A stretch of 7,337 bases of DNA from an uncultured Bacilli bacterium (GCA_934085875.1 CAKOHQ010000052.1:1-7337), one strand, 5' to 3'. Counted from the first letter of the stretch, positions 1 to 7,112 are shown. A program made the numbers and translations. The notes: a model not told the origin generated them from the sequence alone.

Positions 1-33
1 ATTATTAATATATGCATCAATCTTATTATCACC
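1..33 (-). other. Window-edge fragment downstream of the 327-aa gene
   Basis: These are 33 bases after the TAG stop. On the minus strand they hold a possible start (ATG at 18-16 with GGTGAT about 10 bases upstream, or GTG at 32-30), so a further gene may begin here. The frame of the 327-aa gene also remains open. Too short to decide. Confidence 0.2.
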
Positions 34-1017
34 CTAATATGGATAATTATTTAAAATATTATTAACATCTTCTAAACTTAAACCCATTTCTAATCTAGCT
101 CTTGCTCCATTATTTCTAGTAAATCCACAAGCATCACCATTATATCTAAACCTAGAAATCGCATGAATAACATGGTCCATACTTTGATATTTATTATATG
201 TTTCAATTATTGCCTCTTTTAAAATATCTTCTTTTTTTATATTATTAACATTTCCATTATATTTAGAAAATATATCTTTAACATAACTCATATCAAAACT
301 TTGACCTGCAGTAATTCTTTTTTGAATATCATTAATCATATTTAAATCTCTATCATTACTTTTAATACTATTTAAATATTCATTAAAAGTATCTACAGTT
401 AAATCTTCCAATCTATCTTTTTCACATAATATTTTAGTAAAATTAGCAATAGATTTAGATAATTCTATATTATATGAACGCATACCATCCATAGCAATTC
501 CTACACCATTTAGATTAATTGTAAATGGATTAACATTAAGTAAACCTTCATTTAAATATTTATCATTTTTAACATAATTAATAATCGTTTCAGCATCCTT
601 AATATTACTAACTCTAATAACAACATTATCATTTCTAATTTCACTACCAACTTTAGAATTATGTTCAATACCCATATTGGTAATGAAAGCAAATAATTTA
701 TTAACGCCCTCATATAAATGTTCTTCATCAAGTGGAATATATAATTTAATTGCATCTTTATTTATAGGTTTAGCACCACGGTTAACAAATTGACAAAAAT
801 AAGGATATCTATTATCTATAAAAGTACGTAATCTTTCATTAACATTATTTCTATCAATCCATTTACTAAACATATTACTTATATTTTTAAATTTTTCTTG
901 ATTATGTCCTAAATTAAAACCTATTAATTCAGTATAAACTATATCATAAAAATCATCATTTAATAAACTAGGATTATATTTAGCAATTAACTTTATTCTT
1001 TCTAAAAACTCATTCAT
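34..1017 (-). CDS. 327-aa conserved-looking protein of unknown function
   Basis: This appears to be a cytosolic protein, with no signal peptide or membrane segment. Three parts can be seen. A helical N-terminal region covers about 1-80. A mixed alpha/beta core covers about 88-183, with KLYIPLDEEHLYEG (91-104), H119-NSK122, R128-NDNVVIRV (128-136) and GVGIAMDG (171-178). A helical C-terminal module covers about 262-322, ending in GDACGFTRNNGARARL (294-309). The core's spacing of K, H, K and R-x-D resembles, loosely, HopA1/SpvC-type domains, but I would not assign that function. ATG at 1017 is chosen because GAGG lies 9 bases upstream and the 8-bp overlap with the 45-aa gene implies coupling. 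The stop is TAG at 36-34, and the frame stays open for the remaining 11 codons to the window edge. A T7SS link rests only on position, with a 256-bp gap between it and esaB. Confidence 0.85.
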   Translation of the reverse strand: MNEFLERIKLIAKYNPSLLNDDFYDIVYTELIGFNLGHNQEKFKNISNMFSKWIDRNNVNERLRTFIDNRYPYFCQFVNRGAKPINKDAIKLYIPLDEEHLYEGVNKLFAFITNMGIEHNSKVGSEIRNDNVVIRVSNIKDAETIINYVKNDKYLNEGLLNVNPFTINLNGVGIAMDGMRSYNIELSKSIANFTKILCEKDRLEDLTVDTFNEYLNSIKSNDRDLNMINDIQKRITAGQSFDMSYVKDIFSKYNGNVNNIKKEDILKEAIIETYNKYQSMDHVIHAISRFRYNGDACGFTRNNGARARLEMGLSLEDVNNILNNYPY

Positions 1018-1147
1018 GACTAATTACCTCAGATAAATCAACAGTATCTTCTAAATTAAGTAAGTCTTGATTATCTTCCTTTTCTTTATCACTAACAAGA
1101 TATATTTCTTCTTCAATTCCATTAATTATAATCTTTTTCTTTTCCAT
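1010..1147 (-). CDS. 45-aa acidic protein of unknown function
   Basis: I translated this frame by hand. It starts at ATG 1147 with a strong Shine-Dalgarno (AAGGAG) whose GGAG lies 9 bases upstream, and it ends with TGA at 1012-1010. The N-terminal part (MEKKKIIINGIEEEIYLVSD) looks like a beta hairpin, and the C-terminal half is acidic (LLNLEDTVDLSEV). It has no cysteine, membrane segment or signal peptide. The next gene's ATG (1017) lies inside its last codons, an 8-bp overlap, and that gene's Shine-Dalgarno (GAGG, 1030-1027) lies within it, so the two are probably translationally coupled. I do not recognise the family. A small partner, regulator or leader peptide for the 327-aa protein would fit. 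Good start signals and the overlap make it likely to be real despite its size. Confidence 0.65.
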   Translation of the reverse strand: MEKKKIIINGIEEEIYLVSDKEKEDNQDLLNLEDTVDLSEVISHE

Positions 1148-1403
1148 AATTTATTACTCCTTAGTTTTAATTTAATTAACATTTCATTTATTAATTTCAA
1201 ATACAAAATTCAAACTAAAATAATATTGTTAAAACATTTTCTCAAATCAATTTAATATCTACCAAATCTACATTAACTTTATTATTAACTAAAAACACTT
1301 TTTACTTTAAAATAATTTTAATATAAATTTTTACGTTTAACAAGTGTTTAATATTTCATAATAAACATAAGATATTTATTAAATACTACAAAAACCGCAA
1401 CAT
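1148..1403. other. 256-bp intergenic region, no gene seen
   Basis: This AT-rich gap separates esaB from the 45-aa gene and is the longest non-coding stretch in the window. I find no ORF here with a start and Shine-Dalgarno on the minus strand, and no RNA gene. There is no GC-rich hairpin with a T-run, so a classical terminator after esaB is not visible. It contains a weak candidate promoter (1315-1343) and the strong Shine-Dalgarno of the 45-aa gene (GGAG at 1157-1160). Its length suggests that the two downstream genes may have their own promoter and a long leader. Confidence 0.55.
1315..1343 (-). promoter_or_regulatory. Candidate sigma-A-type promoter for the 45-aa/327-aa pair
   Basis: On the minus strand, TTGTTA (1343-1338, four of six to TTGACA) is followed after exactly 17 bases by TAAAAT (1320-1315, five of six to TATAAT). 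It would give a leader of roughly 160 bases before the ATG at 1147. Directly upstream is the imperfect palindrome AACA-AG-TGTT (on the plus strand, about 1339-1348), which overlaps the -35. In DNA this AT-rich, such matches arise easily by chance, so this is only a candidate. Confidence 0.3.
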
Positions 1404-1664
1404 TTAAATTAATACTAATCTACTACCATTTTGAATTTTATTATTTTTAACACTATAACCTAAATTATATAATACACCAGTATATAAATTAATTAATGAT
1501 AAATTATTACTTATAGGAAACTCACCTTCAGTTAATTCATTAATAGTTAAATTTAGTAATTTAATTACTTCTCCTACTGTTTTATTTACAGGAATAAACA
1601 AATTATATGTTTCATTAATACTAGGAACAACTACATCAACATTTATCTTATTTTTCATAATCAA
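1404..1664 (-). CDS. esaB: EsaB/YukD-family ubiquitin-like T7SS protein
   Basis: This small cytosolic protein fits the ubiquitin-like fold of YukD/EsaB, an accessory or regulatory component of Firmicutes T7SS. Visible features are an N-terminal beta strand (INVDVVVPS), a second strand (YNLFIPVNKT), the first helix (VGEVIKLLN), a middle region with TGVLYN, and the closing segment IQNGSRLVLI, which matches the family's C-terminal pattern (I.nGd.L.il). The length is 86 aa from TTG at 1664 or 84 aa from ATG at 1658; family members are about 80 aa. Shine-Dalgarno spacing favours TTG, codon preference favours ATG. Only 3 bp separate the TTG from the essC stop, so it belongs to the essC operon. It sits downstream of essC, whereas in S. 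aureus, Listeria and Bacillus subtilis the esaB/yukD gene lies upstream. The assignment rests on pattern and context, since such short proteins have low sequence identity. Confidence 0.82.
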   Translation of the reverse strand: MIMKNKINVDVVVPSINETYNLFIPVNKTVGEVIKLLNLTINELTEGEFPISNNLSLINLYTGVLYNLGYSVKNNKIQNGSRLVLI

Positions 1665-1667
1665 CTA

Positions 1668-4600
1668 TCACTCATCCTTAAAAAATTCTATTATTTTAAA
1701 TTTATTTACTTTCCCCTTATTAACAACATATCCAAAATTGTTTGATATCTCTTCTCTCATATCTCTAGTTATTTTATTTACATTAATTAAATATTGATTA
1801 TCAATACCATTAGATATCCAAATACCATTATTTTTATCTACATCAAACCAATCATTATTGGAATAGCTATTAATCTCATTAGCACTATCAATAAATAATA
1901 CATTAATTTTATCAATGCCTTCTATCTTATTTAAAACATTTCTTAATTCTTGAACAAACCTATCATCACTAGATATCATTTTATTTAAACCAGTAAATAT
2001 TACTAAACTTTGTTTTGTTTTTTCACTAACCTTATCCAAAAACTTTTCAAAGCTAACTAAAGCACCCAAATAATTATTTTTAACATAAGTAACATTACTT
2101 CTTAAATCACTTAATATAGAATTCCCATCAAATACAATAACTTTTAAAGTTTCTTTTTTACTTGATATTAATTCAATTAAACTTCTCATAAAAGGTACTA
2201 CATCATCAAATAAATTTGAAGAAACAATATTAAAGTTCTTAGTTAAAAAGTTATATTTAACAATTTCTAAACTTTCTGTATACACACCTATTGGTATATC
2301 ACTTAATGTATTTATATTAGGTTCAACAAATTCAAAATTAACTATTTCTGGTAAAGTTTGTATGCCTTTAGCACGTCCATTACTTTTTCTTAATAATTCA
2401 CTACTAACATTATTTATATATTCATTTAAATCATCTGTTTTAACTGGAATAGCAGTTTGAAATTCATAAACATTACCAACTTCAACTAAACCTCTTCCCT
2501 TAATATTTGCAGGAACACATCTAGTAGCATTTACAAATATACTTCTATAATCATAAGTATCATTAAGTTGTAAACATATTTTCTGTTTAAAATTTTGACT
2601 TAATCTATAGCTAACACTATTCGTACTATTACAAGTTATAATAAAGAAAATACCATATTTTTCTCCTTCACGACATACTTTTGATAAAACTTCATCATAA
2701 ACATCACTAACACTTTCTTTATAATTATCAAAATTATTAATTATAGTTAAAATATTTGGCATAGTACTTCCACTTTTAGAACAATAATACAAATAATCAC
2801 CATTATAATCTTGAAACAATCTTTTTCTGTTTTCAAATTCTTTCATTATAAATTTAAAATAATTCTTTATTTTTTCTGTATCATTAGATGTCACAATATC
2901 TCCAATAATAGGACTCTTTCTATAAGAATTTAACACCTCAGCACCAAAATCTAATACATAAACATTTACTTCTTCTTTATAATGACTAATCATTAATGAA
3001 TAAAGTATAGTACTAAGTAAATTTTCTTTACCACTTCCAGCCATACCATATATAATAGTATTTCCACCTTTACTAATAGGTAAAGTAAGCAAATCTTGTT
3101 TTTGAAGTTCAGGTGCATCATATTCACCAATAACAGGATTTAATATAAAGTTTTCTTTAGTATATTTATATTTTTTTAAAAGTTCATCAATATATATCTT
3201 GTCTGGAATAGCATCTAACCATAATTGCCTTACGTGAGTTTGAACACTATTGCTAGCCTCAATTATTTCTTTCATTATACTAGGTAATTCTTCACCCTTA
3301 AATACAGCACTAACAATTTGTTTTTCACTATTAACTTCTTTATAAATTTCTCCAACATTATCAACAAAAACTAAATCAGTATCAACTACACTTTTATGTT
3401 TATCACTTTCATAATAAGGAGCTCCAGCATAAGCACTTTGACCCTTTGCAAAAAATTCATTATATCCAACTTGAAAATAAAATCTACCTGCTTCCTTTAA
3501 GAATGCAGCATCAGGACATCTAATCATATCATTAGAATCACTTTTATCTTGTACTTTTAAACATACTCTAAATTTAGAGTTAGACCATATTTGGTCATCT
3601 ACAACTCCACTAGGTTTTTGAGTAGCAAGTATTAAATGTACTCCTAAACTACGACCAATTCTTGCAGTACTAATAAGTTCAGCCATAAATTCGGGTTGTT
3701 GTGATTTTAATTCTGCAAACTCATCACTTATAATAAACAAATGACTTATAGGTGTATCAATTCTCTTATCTCGATACCATTTTTGATATTTATAAATATC
3801 AACACTGCTTTCGCCTAATTTATCACGAGCTTGATTAAATAAAGATTGACGTCTTTTAAGCTCACTATTTATACTAGCCAAACTACGATTAATTTCACTA
3901 ATATCCAAGTTAGTTATAGTCCCAGCTAAATGAGGTAATTTAACACCAGTTTCTTTATTTAAAAATGTTCCAGCAAGACCTCCACCCTTATAATCAATAA
4001 GTACAAATTGAACTTCATCAGGATGATAATTTATTGCCATTGATAAAATATATGTAATAATCCACTCAGACTTACCACTACCAGTCATACCTGCAACCAA
4101 TCCATGAGGACCATGAGCCTTTTCATGTAAATCGACTTTAAATAATTCCCCTTGCTCATTAACACCAACAGGACAACTCAAACTTTGAATAATATTACTA
4201 TTTTTCCAACGATTAACAATATTTAATTGATTAACATTTCCAACATCATACATTTCCAAAAAAGAATAACTCTTAGGCAAACTAAATTTCCCAGCATCAA
4301 TATCAATAGGAATATTACATAAAGTTAAATAACACATATTCATATTAAAATTAGGTATATCAGCTTTAAAACCTCTAATATTAGTAGATATTAATTCATT
4401 CTCAAAAATGCCACTATTATTCTCTTCTATATTAATAAAATTACTACATTCATTAGGTAAATTATCTATTCTTTCAGTAACCAATACCATACTAAAACCT
4501 AAATTATTTTTACTTTTAATCAATTCATTAAATATACTAGTATTCTTTATATAATCTATTTCATCACTAATAATCAAATAATATTCTTTAAATTTTTTAT

Positions 4601-6278
4601 ATAAATCATTTTCCTTATCATTATTTTCTTTATCATCATTAATATTATTTAATCTTTCATTATATATTTGTATTAAACTATTGCTAACCTTACTTATATC
4701 ATCACTATCAATACCAATATATCTAACAGTTTTTTCGTTATTCCAAAAATGTGGTATATTTCTATACTTTTCCCAAGTACTTCTTTTTTCATTACTACTT
4801 ATAACAACTATTTTCAACATATCATAACTATGAAAAGCAAGAATATTTAACATAAATCCATCTAAAAACTTTTTAACATAATTATATTTACCTACAATAC
4901 CCGTTATATTCTTCTCTACTAAATTTATAGTCACAGGAACATTATCAATATCTTTAACAGTTTTAAATAATTCTTCATAAACATCTTTTAAACTATCTTC
5001 ATCTATACTAAAATGTTCTTCAGGATAATTTATATTAATTTTAGGCTTAACACTGCCAATACCAATTCTTATATTTAAAAAATCTGGATGTTCTATTTTT
5101 CTATCCCATAAAGTTCTATCATGTTTTAAAATAATATTAGCAACATTAACTAAATCTAAATTATTTTCTATCAATATTTGTCTTTCTATTTCTATCTCTT
5201 GTAATATTTCTTCTTTCTTTTTCTCAATATATTTTTTATATTTTCTTCTTCTTTTTCTTTCTTTACTATTCTTAGTTCTATTAGTATATAATCTTTGTAA
5301 TACTGGAAATACTATCATCGCGGCTAACATTGATATAGAAGTAATTATTTGAGTTGCATTCTCACTAAACGTACTTTTACCATTTAAAACATTAGAAACT
5401 GCACTAAAACCAGATACTATACTAGTCACACCCATCAACATCATAGGCCCCATTGTATAAATAAAAGGCATTTCTTCACTACTACTATTATTACCACCAC
5501 TAGGTTCATCTATATTAAATGTTTTTTCTTCAATACTTCTCTTAAATCTAGGAGGTCTTTGAAAATACTCATTTTTATTAAAAACTTCTACAAAAGTCTC
5601 TTGTTCACTACTATAATCTTTATCAGGATTATTAGGTAATAATCTTTTAGCAAGTTTCATTGAATCATAAAATATAACATTATTAGGATTATTAATTATT
5701 AGTATATTACCAACAATACTAAACATAATACCATCTATAAAAACCATATCCCCATTAAAAAGAACTTTATTAGTTTCTAATATATTATTAACAAACATAT
5801 TAAGTTTAGTATTATTATTAATAACACTTAAAACTTTATCTTTATAAACTATACTTATTTGTTCTTTACTAAAACTATTTAAAGAACAATTTATAGTAGC
5901 ATTCTTATTATTACCAATAACAATATTATCTAGTTTACTATAATCAATTACTAATTGTTTCATAGTATAATCATAAGTAGGCATGATGAAAACTTTATAA
6001 ATTTTCTTACTTATAATTTCCATTATATAAAAACTTATAAAGTCTTTTAAAGTAATATTATCTAACTGATTAACGTTAGTTAATAGTTCACTTTCTTTAT
6101 AATTAATATCTTTAATTATTTTAACATCAGTATTACTTTTAACAACCCAATTACCATTTACGGCAACAACATTAACTAAGTTAACTCTTTCACTATTACT
6201 TATCCAATAGTTACCTATTACTTCTTTAGTAAGTTTAAAAGTAAGTAATTTATTACTATCTTCTAATATTACTTTCAT
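1668..6278 (-). CDS. essC: EssC, FtsK/SpoIIIE-family motor ATPase of T7SSb
   Basis: EssC is the membrane-anchored motor that recognises and exports T7SS substrates. At 1536 aa it is close to the usual size (S. aureus EssC is 1479 aa). In order: an FHA-like domain at about 1-75; a second at about 105-200, where the phosphothreonine-binding residues look lost (G122-N instead of GR; S137-KE-Q140 instead of SxxH); two membrane segments at about 272-298 and 309-331; a basic, charged coiled coil at 334-376; and a pre-ATPase domain with the family motif HPDFLNIRIGIG near residue 395. ATPase domain 1 is canonical, with Walker A GMTGSGKS (730-737, K736) and Walker B IISDE (D852, E853). ATPase domain 2 has Walker A GMAGSGKE (1078-1085), with Glu where Ser/Thr normally binds magnesium, and a weak Walker B (IINNFDN, near 1180). 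Domain 3 (about 1330-1536) has no P-loop. The start is ATG at 6278 with AAGGTG six bases upstream; TGA is followed at once by TAG. The family call is secure. Confidence 0.97.
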   Translation of the reverse strand: MKVILEDSNKLLTFKLTKEVIGNYWISNSERVNLVNVVAVNGNWVVKSNTDVKIIKDINYKESELLTNVNQLDNITLKDFISFYIMEIISKKIYKVFIMPTYDYTMKQLVIDYSKLDNIVIGNNKNATINCSLNSFSKEQISIVYKDKVLSVINNNTKLNMFVNNILETNKVLFNGDMVFIDGIMFSIVGNILIINNPNNVIFYDSMKLAKRLLPNNPDKDYSSEQETFVEVFNKNEYFQRPPRFKRSIEEKTFNIDEPSGGNNSSSEEMPFIYTMGPMMLMGVTSIVSGFSAVSNVLNGKSTFSENATQIITSISMLAAMIVFPVLQRLYTNRTKNSKERKRRRKYKKYIEKKKEEILQEIEIERQILIENNLDLVNVANIILKHDRTLWDRKIEHPDFLNIRIGIGSVKPKININYPEEHFSIDEDSLKDVYEELFKTVKDIDNVPVTINLVEKNITGIVGKYNYVKKFLDGFMLNILAFHSYDMLKIVVISSNEKRSTWEKYRNIPHFWNNEKTVRYIGIDSDDISKVSNSLIQIYNERLNNINDDKENNDKENDLYKKFKEYYLIISDEIDYIKNTSIFNELIKSKNNLGFSMVLVTERIDNLPNECSNFINIEENNSGIFENELISTNIRGFKADIPNFNMNMCYLTLCNIPIDIDAGKFSLPKSYSFLEMYDVGNVNQLNIVNRWKNSNIIQSLSCPVGVNEQGELFKVDLHEKAHGPHGLVAGMTGSGKSEWIITYILSMAINYHPDEVQFVLIDYKGGGLAGTFLNKETGVKLPHLAGTITNLDISEINRSLASINSELKRRQSLFNQARDKLGESSVDIYKYQKWYRDKRIDTPISHLFIISDEFAELKSQQPEFMAELISTARIGRSLGVHLILATQKPSGVVDDQIWSNSKFRVCLKVQDKSDSNDMIRCPDAAFLKEAGRFYFQVGYNEFFAKGQSAYAGAPYYESDKHKSVVDTDLVFVDNVGEIYKEVNSEKQIVSAVFKGEELPSIMKEIIEASNSVQTHVRQLWLDAIPDKIYIDELLKKYKYTKENFILNPVIGEYDAPELQKQDLLTLPISKGGNTIIYGMAGSGKENLLSTILYSLMISHYKEEVNVYVLDFGAEVLNSYRKSPIIGDIVTSNDTEKIKNYFKFIMKEFENRKRLFQDYNGDYLYYCSKSGSTMPNILTIINNFDNYKESVSDVYDEVLSKVCREGEKYGIFFIITCNSTNSVSYRLSQNFKQKICLQLNDTYDYRSIFVNATRCVPANIKGRGLVEVGNVYEFQTAIPVKTDDLNEYINNVSSELLRKSNGRAKGIQTLPEIVNFEFVEPNINTLSDIPIGVYTESLEIVKYNFLTKNFNIVSSNLFDDVVPFMRSLIELISSKKETLKVIVFDGNSILSDLRSNVTYVKNNYLGALVSFEKFLDKVSEKTKQSLVIFTGLNKMISSDDRFVQELRNVLNKIEGIDKINVLFIDSANEINSYSNNDWFDVDKNNGIWISNGIDNQYLINVNKITRDMREEISNNFGYVVNKGKVNKFKIIEFFKDE
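1673..1680 (-). promoter_or_regulatory. Ribosome binding site of esaB inside the end of essC
   Basis: On the minus strand this reads TAAGGATG, within the last codons of essC. Aligned to the anti-Shine-Dalgarno it leaves about 8 bases to the TTG at 1664 but about 14 to the ATG at 1658. Spacing therefore favours the TTG start for esaB, although ATG is the commoner start codon. The location implies coupling of esaB translation to essC. Confidence 0.5.
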
Positions 6279-6321
6279 ACATCACACCTTCTTATTCTTA
6301 TATTATTAATCATTTATTTTT

Positions 6322-6669
6322 TTAATAACCAAAACCAGGATTAGCAATTTCTCTATTATTCGAAGTTGATTTTGTTCCATTAATCTTATCTTGACTATCA
6401 CAAAAATTACTTACTTTATTTTGGATATTTCTTGTTTCATCTATTAATTGTGATAATATGTTTGATAACTTTAATAAATTTTGTTTTGTTTCTGCTCCTA
6501 TTGTTGTATCATCTGCCCATTCTTTTAAGTTATTTGCAACATATTGATACGTATTCCAACAAGAATATACACTTTCTGTTTTAGTTTCGTAATCACCATA
6601 TTTAATGTCATTACTAATATTTTCTAAATAAGTTCTTACATTATTTAACGAACTATTTCCTAATGCCAT
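6322..6669 (-). CDS. 115-aa WXG100-like T7SS protein, tandem paralog
   Basis: This small helical protein has no signal peptide or membrane segment. Helix 1 covers roughly residues 5-50 and helix 2 roughly 59-92. A short polar tail follows (NGTKSTSNNREIANPGFGY). Its tryptophans are W38, in WNT (so no Gly at the third WXG position), and W51 just before the turn (EWADD). This makes it a diverged relative of WXG100/ESAT-6 proteins rather than a textbook member. C37 and C90 are its only cysteines and fall in opposite helices, so they could pair. Its body is nearly identical to the cut paralog at 7113-7337, while the tails differ. The start is ATG at 6669 with AAGGAG 12 bases upstream; the stop is TAA. 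It lies 16 bp after the 123-aa gene and 43 bp before essC. A role as secreted substrate, structural exported protein or effector partner is inferred from size, fold and locus. Confidence 0.82.
   Translation of the reverse strand: MALGNSSLNNVRTYLENISNDIKYGDYETKTESVYSCWNTYQYVANNLKEWADDTTIGAETKQNLLKLSNILSQLIDETRNIQNKVSNFCDSQDKINGTKSTSNNREIANPGFGY
6380..6516 (-). repeat. Direct repeat, copy 2 (in 115-aa gene)
   Basis: This is the second copy, inside the 115-aa gene. It is near-identical to 7201-7337, and the similarity fades at the codons for GTKS, after which the two genes encode unrelated tails. This shows recent duplication or gene conversion of the body with faster change in the tail. Confidence 0.9.
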
Positions 6670-6681
6670 ACTATTTTTTCA

Positions 6682-6688
6682 CTCCTTA
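6682..6688 (-). promoter_or_regulatory. Shine-Dalgarno overlapping the upstream stop codon
   Basis: Read on the minus strand this is TAAGGAG: the TAA that ends the 123-aa gene is also the first part of the ribosome binding site of the 115-aa gene. It lies about 12 bases before that gene's ATG at 6669, a slightly long spacing. The overlap suggests translational coupling and a matched ratio of the two small proteins, as expected for partners. Confidence 0.6.
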
Positions 6689-7057
6689 ATCAAAATCAAC
6701 ATATATTTCTGGCGCAGCACTTACAGAATTTAGTTCACTTGAAATGTTGTCCAAATTAGTATTTGTTGATTTAACTTCACTTGTCACAGTTTGGTCTAAA
6801 GATAAAGATTTCTTAGCATAATTATGCATTATTAGTGCTAAATTTTTAAAATTAGTACTTAATTTATTCTCCAGTACAGCATAATTTTGTGAAAGTTTAC
6901 TTATTTCATTTGATAAACTACTATCTTCAGATTTTACTGTTGTTGCTATATTATCTAAATTATTTATAACATCTCTTACTTTTTTTGTAAAAATTACATT
7001 TTGAGTATCTAATCTACCTGCTTGTCTTTCTATTTCATTTGCATTTATATTTGCCAT
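6686..7057 (-). CDS. 123-aa helical T7SS-associated protein (WXG100/Lap-like)
   Basis: This small, almost wholly helical protein has no signal peptide and no membrane segment. Residues about 4-40 and 47-110 read as two long amphipathic helices with hydrophobic residues at heptad-like spacing, separated near residues 42-47 (KSEDSS). There is no Trp and no WXG at the turn, so it is not a canonical WXG100 protein. Size, fold and position directly upstream of essC fit the non-WXG helical partners that accompany T7SSb effectors. Two matches to the YxxxD/E export pattern are visible: Y59-AVL-E63 inside helix 2, and Y119-VDF-D123 as the last five residues. The start is ATG at 7057, with AAGGA six bases upstream. 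The stop codon TAA overlaps the Shine-Dalgarno of the next gene, so the two are probably co-translated. Secretion by EssC, or chaperoning of another substrate, is inference. Confidence 0.8.
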   Translation of the reverse strand: MANINANEIERQAGRLDTQNVIFTKKVRDVINNLDNIATTVKSEDSSLSNEISKLSQNYAVLENKLSTNFKNLALIMHNYAKKSLSLDQTVTSEVKSTNTNLDNISSELNSVSAAPEIYVDFD

Positions 7058-7112
7058 TTTAATTCCTTCTTTCTTCTACATATTTGATATTTTATTTTTA
7101 ATATTAAAATTA

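Noticed and set aside
552..755. Minus-strand ORF of 67 codons
   Set aside because: It lies in another frame entirely inside the 327-aa gene, has a composition typical of a frame shadow, and has no supporting context.
1067..1255. Plus-strand ORF of 62 codons
   Set aside because: It has a TTG start, low-complexity Phe/Leu/Ile/Asn content from AT-rich DNA, and lies antisense across the well-supported 45-aa gene and the intergenic gap.
1359..1381. Inverted repeat with 7-bp arms (TAATAAA/TTTATTA) downstream of esaB
   Set aside because: The stem is only A-T pairs with a 9-base loop and no T-run suited to termination; it is too weak to call a terminator.
1010..6278. Possible Mycoplasma/Spiroplasma code 4 (TGA as Trp), suggested by the AT content
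   Set aside because: essC has no in-frame TGA over 1536 codons and its tryptophans are TGG, while essC and the 45-aa gene end in TGA, so the standard code fits better.
7096..7109. 14-bp perfect palindrome of A and T between the cut paralog and the 123-aa gene
   Set aside because: It has no loop and no GC pairs; such palindromes are expected by chance in DNA this AT-rich, so I do not call a terminator or operator.
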